A DNA stretch of 21,704 bases from Nitrospiria bacterium (GTDB lineage Bacteria > Nitrospirota > CAKKRA01 > 9FT-COMBO-42-15), in the NCBI GenBank assembly GCA_919903585.1, contig CAKKST010000415.1:1-21704 (forward strand), given 5' to 3'. The stretch's first letter is position 1, and every line of letters starts with the position of its first letter. Shown one piece after another: positions 12,180 to 20,109 of this stretch. A program made the translations under genes and the position numbers. The notes under the pieces were generated by a model that worked only from the letters and a program-made list of their open reading frames with translations, searched no databases and was not told the DNA's origin.

Positions 12180-14849
12180 ATGCGCATCCATAAACTAACA
12201 AGAGAAGCTGCCCTTTCAGCAGTCGGCTCATCCACAAACGGCCTTGATGAAAGAGAGGCTCAAAAGAGGCTGCTTGAATTTGGGCCGAATGAGATAGAAG
12301 AGGTTGAAAAGGCCTCCCTTTTTTTGAAGTTTATAAGCCACTTCACCCATTTCTTTGCCATCCTGTTATGGGTAGGCGCAGGCCTTGCATTTATTGGCGA
12401 GTATTTCCAGCCTAATGAGGGCATGGCAATGTTGGGCTGGGCAATAATTGCAGTTATCCTTATCAATGCCATCTTTACCTTTATTCAGGAATACCGCGCT
12501 GAAAAGGCAATGGAGGCATTAAAGATGCTGCTCCCCTCTTATGCAAAAATTAAACGGAGTACTATAGAAAAAAAGGTGCTGTCAAGAGAGATCGTTCCGG
12601 GAGATATAATCTTACTCAATGAGGGTGATAATATCCCTGCAGATGCAAGGGTCATCAACACCTCCTTTATACGTGTAAACAATGCCTCCTTAACAGGCGA
12701 GTCTGACCCTAAGACGAGGAGAGACACACCTTCTGATGCAGAGGAGCTTATAGACAGCCACAATATCCTCTTTGCCGGGACGAGTGTCCTCTCAGGTTCG
12801 TGCGAGGCAGTGGCATTTGCCACAGGCATGAACACAGAATTTGGAAAGATCGCACATCTCACAACCGGTATTGAGGAGGCGCTAAGCCCCTTACAGCGGG
12901 AGATAGTAAGGGTTACGAGGGTCGTGGCTGTTATTGCCCTGTCCCTTGGCATCTCCTTCTTCTTTATTGGAAACTTGATCGGCCTTACCTTCTGGGAGAA
13001 TTTTATCTTTGCCATTGGTATAATTATTGCCAATGTCCCTGAGGGGCTTCTTCCTACTGTCACACTGTCACTTGCAATGGGCAGCCAGAGGATGGCAAAG
13101 AAGAAGGCGCTTATAAAAAAATTAATCTCGGTGGAGACCCTCGGCTGCACAACAACCATCTGTACAGATAAAACAGGGACACTAACAGAGAACAGGATGA
13201 ATGTTGAAAGTATCTATTTTAATGACAGGGTATTTAGCATTGCTGAGCTTTCAGGTATGAGAGATAAATTAAAACCCCTCCTGTATATCTTCGGCCTGTG
13301 CCACAATGTAAAAGAGGATTTATCCGGAGACCCCACAGAGGTCGCCCTTTATCGCCTCTCAAAAGAGTTTCTGAAGGAATCCCTTACTGCCCTTCCACGC
13401 ATCTATGATATCCCCTTTGACTCTGACAGAAAAAGGATGACCTCTATTAATAAGACAGCGGATAATAAAAAGACTGCCTATGTAAAGGGCGCGCCAGAGG
13501 TTATCATTCCCCTTTGTAAATTTATTTTCATGGATGGAAAGGCTGTGCCAATTACAGAGAAGGACAGGTTAAAGATAATGAATGAGAATAAACGTTTTGC
13601 CTCCTCAGCCCTCCGTGTCCTTGCCCTTGCATATAGGGAGCTTCCAGAGGGGATGGCCTCTTTTAATGAAGACGCAGTAGAAACCGACCTGATATTCACA
13701 GGCCTTGCGGCAATGATGGATCCGCCGAGGCCGGATGTATCCGATGCTGTTGATAAATGTAAAAAGGCAGGGATAAGGATTGTAATGATAACAGGCGATC
13801 AGGCGCTTACAGCCTCTGCCATCGGCAAGAGGATCGGTATGAATGTCAAAAAGGTCATGGAGGGAAAGGACATTGAACGTGTTGATGATATGAGGCTCAA
13901 GGAGATACTAAAAGAAAGGGAGATCATCTTTGCGAGGATGTCGCCAAGGCATAAGATGAGGATTGTATCTGTTTTAAAGGACATGGGCGAGGTTGTGGCA
14001 GTAACAGGCGATGGCGTGAATGACGCCCCTGCGCTTAAAATGGCGGATATTGGCATTGCAATGGGTATTGCAGGCACGGATGTGGCAAAGGAGGCTGCTG
14101 ATGTAATCCTGCTTGATGATCACTTTGCCACTATTGTAAACGCCATTGAAGAGGGTCGGGCTATATTTGAGAATATCAGGAAATTTATTACCTATATCTT
14201 AGCAAGCAATATACCTGAGATTGTTCCTTATATTGCCTTTGTCCTTTTAAGGATACCGCTGCCTTTGACAGTCATCCAGATACTTGCAGTAGATTTGGGG
14301 ACAGATATGCTGCCTGCGCTTGCGCTGGGCGCAGAAAGGCCCACATCTGGCATAATGGAAAGGCCGCCAAGATCAAGGAGGGAGAGGCTGTTAAATTTCC
14401 CGCTTATAGCGCGGGCATACCTGTTTTTAGGCCCTATTGAGGCTGCTGCGGGATTAGCAGGATATTTTTGGTTTCTTCATGGAGGAGGCTGGCAGTGGGG
14501 CCAGAGTCTGTTAAAGACAGATATGCTTTATATGCAGGCAACAACTATGTGCCTTACTGCAATTATAGTAACACAGGTTGCCAATGTCTTTGCCTGCAGG
14601 ACAACAACAGAATCGGTGTTCAAGATCGGACTCTTTTCAAACAGGCTCATCCTCTTTGGAATTGCAGTTGAAATATTACTTCAGATCTTTATTGTGTACC
14701 ATCCCATCGGCAATAAAATCTTTGGCACAGCGCCCCTGCCATTCTCAGGCTGGCTCTTTTTAATCCCCTTTGCTGTATTTTTGTTCTTGGCAGATGAGGT
14801 AAGAAAGGGAATCCTCCGCACTATTTCTTTTTCTCCTTCCAGAATATAA
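12180..14849 (+). CDS. P-type cation ATPase, Na+/K+-ATPase-like (P2C-type)
   Basis: The 889-residue pump is complete: N-terminal cation-ATPase domain, M1/M2 (about 55-76, 84-103), actuator TGES (172-175), phosphorylated D330 in DKTGTLT, KGAPE nucleotide site, TGDGVNDAPALK hinge and six C-terminal membrane segments. Segment M4-stalk (IIANVPEGLLPTVTLSLAMGSQRMAKKKALIKKL.SVETLG) and M5-M6 (SNIPEIVPY, VDLGTDMLPALALGAE) resemble animal Na+/K+-ATPase more than SERCA. By my recalled alignment the cation ligands are kept: E288 (M4), S676, N677 and E680 (M5), D705 and D709 (M6), E831 (M9). S676 matches Na+/K+-type pumps, where gastric H+/K+ pumps have lysine. N802 stands where the Na+/K+ pump has Asp926 of the third Na+ site. 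No ribosome binding site is seen, so translation is probably coupled to the preceding gene. The 3' end overlaps secF by 29 bases. Type is likely; transported ions are inference. Confidence 0.93.
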   Translation: MRIHKLTREAALSAVGSSTNGLDEREAQKRLLEFGPNEIEEVEKASLFLKFISHFTHFFAILLWVGAGLAFIGEYFQPNEGMAMLGWAIIAVILINAIFTFIQEYRAEKAMEALKMLLPSYAKIKRSTIEKKVLSREIVPGDIILLNEGDNIPADARVINTSFIRVNNASLTGESDPKTRRDTPSDAEELIDSHNILFAGTSVLSGSCEAVAFATGMNTEFGKIAHLTTGIEEALSPLQREIVRVTRVVAVIALSLGISFFFIGNLIGLTFWENFIFAIGIIIANVPEGLLPTVTLSLAMGSQRMAKKKALIKKLISVETLGCTTTICTDKTGTLTENRMNVESIYFNDRVFSIAELSGMRDKLKPLLYIFGLCHNVKEDLSGDPTEVALYRLSKEFLKESLTALPRIYDIPFDSDRKRMTSINKTADNKKTAYVKGAPEVIIPLCKFIFMDGKAVPITEKDRLKIMNENKRFASSALRVLALAYRELPEGMASFNEDAVETDLIFTGLAAMMDPPRPDVSDAVDKCKKAGIRIVMITGDQALTASAIGKRIGMNVKKVMEGKDIERVDDMRLKEILKEREIIFARMSPRHKMRIVSVLKDMGEVVAVTGDGVNDAPALKMADIGIAMGIAGTDVAKEAADVILLDDHFATIVNAIEEGRAIFENIRKFITYILASNIPEIVPYIAFVLLRIPLPLTVIQILAVDLGTDMLPALALGAERPTSGIMERPPRSRRERLLNFPLIARAYLFLGPIEAAAGLAGYFWFLHGGGWQWGQSLLKTDMLYMQATTMCLTAIIVTQVANVFACRTTTESVFKIGLFSNRLILFGIAVEILLQIFIVYHPIGNKIFGTAPLPFSGWLFLIPFAVFLFLADEVRKGILRTISFSPSRI

Positions 14850-15714
14850 GTATCGGCGCAGCTATATATATAGATGAATATACACCTGCAATAAATCCAA
14901 CAAGCAATGCAAAGGCAAAATCGTGGATCACCTCACCGCCATATATAAAGAGGATAAGTGTAATAACCAGAACTGTAAATGAAGTCAAGAATGTCCTGCT
15001 CAATGTCTCATTTATGCTGATATTTACTATTGACTCAAAGGTCTCCTTGTTCTTTAATCTCAGATTCTCACGGACCCTGTCAAAGGTAACAATCGTATCA
15101 TTTATTGAGAAACCAACAATTGTAAGCACAGCAGCAAGCACTGGCAAGGTAAATTCCCTGCCTGTGATTGCAAAGGCGCCGAGTGTAATCAGCACATCGT
15201 GTGCAAGGGCAATAATCGCAGCAATACCCCACTTAAACTGGAATCTCCATGCAACATAGATAACTATGCCTATCATTGAATAAAATATTGCCAGCAACGC
15301 CTTCCACTGAAGATCCTTTCCAACCTGAGGCCCGACCATCTCCACCCTCCTTATCTCAATAGGCTCGCCCTTAAAATCCGCCTCAATGGTCTTCTTTATC
15401 TTATCACCGAGACCCTCAAGCGCCTCAGAGGACTTTTCTACCCTTATCAGGATATCCCTTGGCTCGCCAAACTGCTGGATTATACTTTCACCTAATTCAA
15501 TCTTTCGCAGAGAATCTCGCACCTTATCTATTGACGGCTCATTCTTAAATCGCAGTTCAATTAGTGTGCCGCCTGCAAAGTCTATGCCATAATTCAGTCC
15601 GCCTTTAAGTATCATTGCGCCAATGCCAATGGCTATAACAATAACAGAAAATGCAACGGCATATTTCATCTTTCCAACAAAGTTTATATTAGTACCTGGC
15701 TTAATAATTTCCAT
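14821..15714 (-). CDS. secF: Protein-export membrane protein SecF
   Basis: SecF works with SecD to pull proteins through SecYEG using the proton or sodium gradient. The 297-residue protein has TM1 (about 18-37), the conserved GIDFAGGT (43-50), a periplasmic domain to about residue 140, and five C-terminal membrane segments. These contain FSINDTIVTFDRVRENL, the SecF counterpart of the SecD TM4 ion-relay motif. AAGGAG lies 5 bases before the start at 15714. It follows secD after a 182-base gap containing a dispersed repeat. Its last 29 bases overlap, tail to tail, the P-type ATPase gene on the other strand. Confidence 0.97.
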   Translation of the reverse strand: MEIIKPGTNINFVGKMKYAVAFSVIVIAIGIGAMILKGGLNYGIDFAGGTLIELRFKNEPSIDKVRDSLRKIELGESIIQQFGEPRDILIRVEKSSEALEGLGDKIKKTIEADFKGEPIEIRRVEMVGPQVGKDLQWKALLAIFYSMIGIVIYVAWRFQFKWGIAAIIALAHDVLITLGAFAITGREFTLPVLAAVLTIVGFSINDTIVTFDRVRENLRLKNKETFESIVNISINETLSRTFLTSFTVLVITLILFIYGGEVIHDFAFALLVGFIAGVYSSIYIAAPILIFWKEKKK

Positions 15715-15749
15715 AAACGCTCCTTATTCTTTAATCCTAAATTCTAATA

Positions 15750-15864
15750 TCTAAATCCTAAACAAATTTTAAATTCAAAATTTCTGAGGGCGAATACAAG
15801 ATTCGCCCCTACAATCTGAATTATTTAATATTCTGTAGGGGCGAACTTTATGTTCGCCCTTGTT
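15750..15864. repeat. Dispersed repeat, second copy (secD-secF junction)
   Basis: This is the second copy of the element at 6632-6747, in the same orientation. It differs by about five substitutions and lacks one A in the GGGGCGAA(A)CTTT part. It again fills the gap between two consecutive minus-strand genes. The high identity of two copies 9.1 kb apart implies recent spread or gene conversion. Confidence 0.85.
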
Positions 15865-15896
15865 TAGAATTTCGTGCTTAGTGCTTAGATTTTTTA

Positions 15897-17441
15897 TTAT
15901 ATACTAATCTTCTTTACCTCTCTTCTGCTTAATATCAGGTCAAAGATAAACCTTGAAACAAAGACAGCAGTAAAGAAGTTGGCGCTAAGACCTATAATAA
16001 GTGTAACAGCAAATCCCCTTACCGGCCCTGTTCCAAAGAGGTACAGGACAAAGGCTGTAATAAGTGTTGTTAGGTTTGAGTCAAAAATTGTCACAAATGC
16101 CCTGTCAAAACCCATACCCACTGCTGCACGGGGAGTCCTTCCGTGCCTCAATTCCTCCCTTATCCTTTCGTATACCAGAACATTAGCATCCACAGCCATA
16201 CCAATAGTAAGGGCAATACCTGCGATACCCGGAAGGGTTAATGTTGCGCCTAATCCTGCCATTGCGCCAAGGAGGATGATAATATTCAGCGCAAGCGCAA
16301 TATTTGCAATAACCCCTGAAAGCTTATAATATATGAGCATAAAGATAACAACAAGTATGCCTCCGATGATTGCAGAGGTTACGCCCTTCTGTATGGAGTC
16401 CTTGCCGAGGGAGGGGCCGACTGTCCTGTCCTCTAAGATGTGAACAGGCGCAGGCAAGGCGCCTGCACGAAGAACAATTGCGAGGTCAACTGCCTCTGCA
16501 TCTGAAAAGCTCCCTGTTATAAGCGCCTTTCCGCCTGAGATCCTTTCATTTATTACAGGCGCAGAATAGACATTCCCATCAAGAATAATTGCCAGCCTCT
16601 TGTTTACATTCTCAGCCGTAACCCTCTCAAAGAGCCTCGCACCCTGTGAATTTAATGTAAGCGAGATGCAGGGCGGGGTCTTGTCGCCGCAGCTATAGCT
16701 CACCTGTGCGTATGCAACAGCATCGCCTGTCATCAATGCCTTATCCCTTAAAAGATATGGGATCCTCTCTGTCTTACCGCTCTCTTTATCCACTATCTTC
16801 TGATATGCAATTATATCGCCCTGCGGTATCTCGCCCTTTAATGCCTTCTGAATATCTGCATCATCATCTACAATCTTAAACCCCAACAATGCAGTCTTGC
16901 CTATTAACTGCTTTGCCCTTTCAATATCCTTTATACCCGGAAGCTGAATAAGTATATGCGACTCACCCTGCCTCTGTATTGTTGGCTCTGCAACCCCGAA
17001 TTCATCAACCCTGTTTCTGATTGTCTCCTGCGCCTGAAGCACAGCCTGATCCTTTATCTGCTTTATCTCTTTAGCTGTTAAGGAAAGCTCTATCCTGTTG
17101 TCCGATACTTTTTTGTCAAGGTTGGGATATTCGTTTCCTATTATCTTTTCAATACTCGTCTGATCATCTTTTGTCTTTGGTTTAATAATGATTCTGTTTC
17201 CCTCTTTATTAACTGATTCTGCCGGGATATTTTTCTGGGCAAGAAGGCCATTTATATCGCTGGTTATCCTGTTTAATGTGCTGTCAACGGTCTTATCAGA
17301 ATCAACGCCGAGCACAAGGTGCATCCCGCCCTGCAGATCAAGACCGAGATTTATCGTTTTTTCCAATGGATGGGCATACCATATTGACACACCCAGAACA
17401 ATCAGTATAAAAATTAATTTCCATCTGAACCCTTTAGGCAT
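15897..17441 (-). CDS. secD: Protein-export membrane protein SecD
   Basis: SecD is the larger partner of SecF in post-initiation protein export. The 514-residue protein has TM1 (about 8-24), the diagnostic LDLQGGMH (34-41), a long periplasmic P1 domain with the VDEFGVAEPTIQRQGESHILIQLPGI segment, and a C-terminal five-helix bundle. That bundle carries TIGMAVDANVLVYERIREEL, whose aspartate is the ion-relay residue. GGAGGT lies 5-6 bases before the ATG at 17441. It precedes secF in the usual order; yajC lies upstream, separated by the HD-domain gene. Confidence 0.97.
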   Translation of the reverse strand: MPKGFRWKLIFILIVLGVSIWYAHPLEKTINLGLDLQGGMHLVLGVDSDKTVDSTLNRITSDINGLLAQKNIPAESVNKEGNRIIIKPKTKDDQTSIEKIIGNEYPNLDKKVSDNRIELSLTAKEIKQIKDQAVLQAQETIRNRVDEFGVAEPTIQRQGESHILIQLPGIKDIERAKQLIGKTALLGFKIVDDDADIQKALKGEIPQGDIIAYQKIVDKESGKTERIPYLLRDKALMTGDAVAYAQVSYSCGDKTPPCISLTLNSQGARLFERVTAENVNKRLAIILDGNVYSAPVINERISGGKALITGSFSDAEAVDLAIVLRAGALPAPVHILEDRTVGPSLGKDSIQKGVTSAIIGGILVVIFMLIYYKLSGVIANIALALNIIILLGAMAGLGATLTLPGIAGIALTIGMAVDANVLVYERIREELRHGRTPRAAVGMGFDRAFVTIFDSNLTTLITAFVLYLFGTGPVRGFAVTLIIGLSANFFTAVFVSRFIFDLILSRREVKKISI

Positions 17442-17459
17442 TATTTACCTCCATAATAA

Positions 17460-17560
17460 AATCAAAAATCAAATATAAAAAATCAAAATTAAGGAATCTC
17501 GTTTTATTTTTGATTTTTACCCTGTCATTTTTATTTTTAATCTTTTATTTTTGAATTTCA
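17460..17560. repeat. AT-rich repeat, copy 2 (HD gene-secD junction)
   Basis: ATCAAAAATCAAATATAAAA and AATCAAAATTAAGGAATC on the left are mirrored by TTTATTTTTGATTTTTACC and further TTTTTA runs on the right, giving long AT hairpins. Together with flanking bases it fills the gap between the HD gene stop and the secD ribosome binding site. It shares the AATCAAAAT.AAGGAAT core with 11166-11258. Confidence 0.5.
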
Positions 17561-17565
17561 ATGTT

Positions 17566-18306
17566 TTAAGACAGCCTTACATTATTTATCACAAGATGAA
17601 AGTCGCAGCCGAGAAACTTTGCTGCCTTTCTGCATATTATCATCCTTGATAAGAATATCTCAAAATACTCCATTACATCAGATATCTTTGTGTCAATGGT
17701 CAACTCAAGTACAATAGACTTTCCCGCAGAGTCTACCTTCAACTCAGACTCTGTAGCAGCATAATTCACCCTGTCATGGATATCATAAAACCCAATAGCG
17801 CTCCCGCAGGGCGCAGACAGGGGGTCCATCTTGTTGTCAAGTATCAATGCCGCTGAGATAAGGCTTGGATTCCTCACCCTTGAGCGGTGCACATCAGATT
17901 TATCTGCAATAATAAGAGAGGCGGATATTATATTCGTCGGATCGCCTGCCTCCTCCTCGTGATTTGCAATGGCGCTCATCACAAGCACAATATCCTCTAT
18001 ATCCATGCCTATCTCTGTAAGTATTGGCTGGGCAAGGATAGCGCCTGCCTGACCATGATTTATCCTTCCCACCACATTCCCTATGTCATGAAGAAAACCT
18101 GCGATTGCTGCAAGCCTTGCATCTCCATCTTTATAATTCAGCCTGAGGAGAATATTCTGAGACCTTGTGCCAATGATATTGGCATGCCGCAGGCCATGCT
18201 CTGTATAGCCGATGCCGGCAAGATGGGCATCTGCCTTCTCTAAATAAACCCTTACCTTCTTGTTATTCTTTAAATCATCAAGCGTAAGTTTAGTCATAAC
18301 GCTCAT
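17566..18306 (-). CDS. HD-domain phosphohydrolase of unknown substrate
   Basis: The 246-residue protein is an HD-superfamily metal phosphohydrolase. Numbered from the first ATG, the likely metal ligands are H41 (HGLRHANII), H73-D74 (FLHDIGN), H84 (INHGQAG), H116 (IANHEEE) and D135 (IADKSDVHRSR). The extra histidines resemble the HD-GYP arrangement, but no GYP motif is visible, so cyclic-di-GMP cleavage should not be assumed. The C-terminal half (about 150-246) matches nothing I recognise. No membrane or signal segment is seen. It sits between yajC and secD, where most genomes place no gene. The start could also be the ATG at 18297; the ribosome binding site (GGTGA) is poor for both. Confidence 0.85.
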   Translation of the reverse strand: MSVMTKLTLDDLKNNKKVRVYLEKADAHLAGIGYTEHGLRHANIIGTRSQNILLRLNYKDGDARLAAIAGFLHDIGNVVGRINHGQAGAILAQPILTEIGMDIEDIVLVMSAIANHEEEAGDPTNIISASLIIADKSDVHRSRVRNPSLISAALILDNKMDPLSAPCGSAIGFYDIHDRVNYAATESELKVDSAGKSIVLELTIDTKISDVMEYFEIFLSRMIICRKAAKFLGCDFHLVINNVRLS

Positions 18307-18368
18307 TCACCCATCCACTAATACAAACGCAATAAGTCCTGTTACATGATTGTGTAATGTTAATTTCT

Positions 18369-18449
18369 AAAATCCCCCTTAATCCCCCTTTTCCAAAGGG
18401 GGAAATTCCTTTGTCCCCCTCTTTGAAAAAGAGGGGTTAGGGGAGATTT
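18369..18449. repeat. Double-hairpin dispersed repeat, copy 2
   Basis: CCCCCTTT/AAAGGGGG (18384-18391, 18395-18402) and CCCCTCTTT/AAAGAGGGG (18416-18424, 18428-18436) repeat the two-stem, 3-base-loop design of 788-863, with the same AAAATC start and GAGATT end. It occupies the gap between yajC and the HD gene. Both copies face the same way. Confidence 0.75.
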
Positions 18450-18475
18450 ATTTAATATAAATTAATGCGTTTGTA

Positions 18476-18811
18476 CTATTCTTCCCCGCCATACGCCCCT
18501 GCAACTGAATCCCTTAAAATCTTAATCTTGCAATTATCCGCTATCTTGAGGGTTATGATCTTGTCAGTAATTGCATCTATTGTGCCGATCATCCCTCCTG
18601 TTGTTATCACCCTGTCGCCCTTTTTTAGCCCCTCAAGAAAGGCCTTGTGCTTCTTCTGCTTTTTCATCTGCGGCATTATGAGCACAAAATAAAAGATAGC
18701 AAAGATGACAACCCATGGTAGAAAGCTTAAATATTGGCTTGCACCCTCAGGTAAACCACCGCCTACTGCGCCAGCAGCAAAGGCATTACTAATTATTGTA
18801 AACATATCCAT
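18476..18811 (-). CDS. yajC: Sec translocase accessory protein YajC
   Basis: YajC associates with SecDF in the inner membrane. The 111-residue protein has one membrane helix (about 28-47, LSFLPWVVIFAIFYFVLIMP) followed by the family core QMKKQKKHKAFLEGLKKGDRVITTGGMIGTI. The N-terminal Ala/Gly-rich segment is variable. A long AGGAGGAGG-type ribosome binding site lies directly before the ATG at 18811, and a second ATG two codons later is equally compatible. It follows tgt, the classical tgt-yajC-secDF order, here with an HD gene inserted afterwards. Confidence 0.95.
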   Translation of the reverse strand: MDMFTIISNAFAAGAVGGGLPEGASQYLSFLPWVVIFAIFYFVLIMPQMKKQKKHKAFLEGLKKGDRVITTGGMIGTIDAITDKIITLKIADNCKIKILRDSVAGAYGGEE

Positions 18812-18866
18812 TTCCTCCTCCTAAGATTGAACTAATATTTTATTTCTTTTGACAAAAATTCTCTCA

Positions 18867-18983
18867 AGAAAATCAAAAATCAAAATTACAATGTAAATTT
18901 TAAAAATAAAGAATTATATTTTTGAAAATTTTGAGTTTTGATATGTAATTTTGCATTTTGATTTTTACATTTTCATTTACATC
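18867..18983. repeat. AT-rich repeat, copy 3 (tgt-yajC junction)
   Basis: AATCAAAAATCAAAATTACA on the left and TTTTGCATTTTGATTTTTAC on the right are mirror-like, around a centre with ATTTTTGAAAATTTTGAG. The left arm matches the other two AT-rich copies, while the centre differs. It fills the 173-base gap before yajC and touches the stop of tgt. As low-complexity DNA, its status as a true repeat is less certain. Confidence 0.45.
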
Positions 18984-18984
18984 A

Positions 18985-20097
18985 TCATTCACCAATTATG
19001 CGGTCTTTATAAAACTCTCTTTTGAATTCCAGAAATCTATCCTCTCTTATCGCCTCTCTGATATTCTTCATCAGGTTTAGATAATAATACAGGTTGTGTA
19101 TTGTGTTAAACCTTAAAACTGATACCTCTTTTGCTAAAAAAAGATGCCTTAAATATGCCCTTGAATAGTTTTTGCAAGTATGGCACCCGCAGTTCTTATC
19201 AATCGGGCCTTCATCCTCTGTATAAGGCGCATTCTTTATATTTACAATCCCTTCTGATGTAAAGAGCGAACCATTCCTCGCATGCCTTGTAGGCATAACG
19301 CAGTCAAATATATCTGCGCCGCGATAAACCCCTTCAACCAAGTCCTCAGGCGTCCCTACCCCCATTATATATCTCGGCTTATCCTCAGGCAGATAGGGCA
19401 TTACAGTATCTATTGTCTCATACATCTGCGGCTTTGTCTCTCCAACACTAAGACCGCCTATTGCATAGCCGTCAAAACCAATGTTCACTATATCATTTGC
19501 GCTAATTTTTCTCAAGTCCTGAAAAAAGCCTCCCTGAACAATGCCAAAGAGCGCCTGCCCCTCTTTTTTATGCGCCTCCTTGCACCTACTTGCCCACCTT
19601 GTTGTAAGCTCCATAGATGTCTTTGTATAGTCATAGGTTGAAGGATAAGGGATGCACTCATCAAAGGTCATTATTATATCAGCGCCGAGCGTCTCCTGTA
19701 TCTCAATAGCTGTCTCTGGTGTAATAAAGTGCTTTTGTCCTCCGTCAAGATGGGACTGAAATGTCACCCCCTCCTCTGTTATCTTCCTTAGCTCATTTAG
19801 GCTAAAGACCTGAAAGCCTCCGCTGTCTGTCAGAATTGGCCTGTCCCATGATATAAACTTATGCAGGCCGCCCATCCTTTTTATCAGCTCATGCCCCGGC
19901 CTTAAAAAGAGATGATAGGTATTGCATAATATCATCTCTGCGCCAACATAAAAAAGATCCTCCTTTGATAATGTCTTTACAATCCCTGCTGTGCCTACAG
20001 GTGCAAACACAGGGGTATTTATCTCGCCATGTGAAACAGTAATCTTTCCAAGCCTTGCTCTTGTTTTTGCCTCCTTTTTTAATAAACTGAATTTCAC
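18985..20097 (-). CDS. tgt: tRNA-guanine transglycosylase
   Basis: Tgt swaps guanine-34 in GUN-anticodon tRNAs for preQ1, a step towards queuosine. The 370 residues show the bacterial features: D91 in LTDSGGFQVFSL (general acid/base), the pocket segments FDECIPYPS, GIVQGG and GGLSVGE, nucleophile D265 in DIFDCVMPTRHARNG, and the zinc ligands C303, C305, C308 and H334. The start is a GTG at 20097, with AGG 7 bases upstream, 12 bases after the stop of argS. Queuosine synthesis genes are not in the window. Confidence 0.97.
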   Translation of the reverse strand: MKFSLLKKEAKTRARLGKITVSHGEINTPVFAPVGTAGIVKTLSKEDLFYVGAEMILCNTYHLFLRPGHELIKRMGGLHKFISWDRPILTDSGGFQVFSLNELRKITEEGVTFQSHLDGGQKHFITPETAIEIQETLGADIIMTFDECIPYPSTYDYTKTSMELTTRWASRCKEAHKKEGQALFGIVQGGFFQDLRKISANDIVNIGFDGYAIGGLSVGETKPQMYETIDTVMPYLPEDKPRYIMGVGTPEDLVEGVYRGADIFDCVMPTRHARNGSLFTSEGIVNIKNAPYTEDEGPIDKNCGCHTCKNYSRAYLRHLFLAKEVSVLRFNTIHNLYYYLNLMKNIREAIREDRFLEFKREFYKDRIIGE

Positions 20098-20109
20098 AAG
20101 TAGACCTGT

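Noticed and set aside
18820..18865. Promoter for yajC (TTGAGA ... TAAAAT on the minus strand)
   Set aside because: The spacing is about 19 bases in very AT-rich DNA, where such matches are expected by chance.
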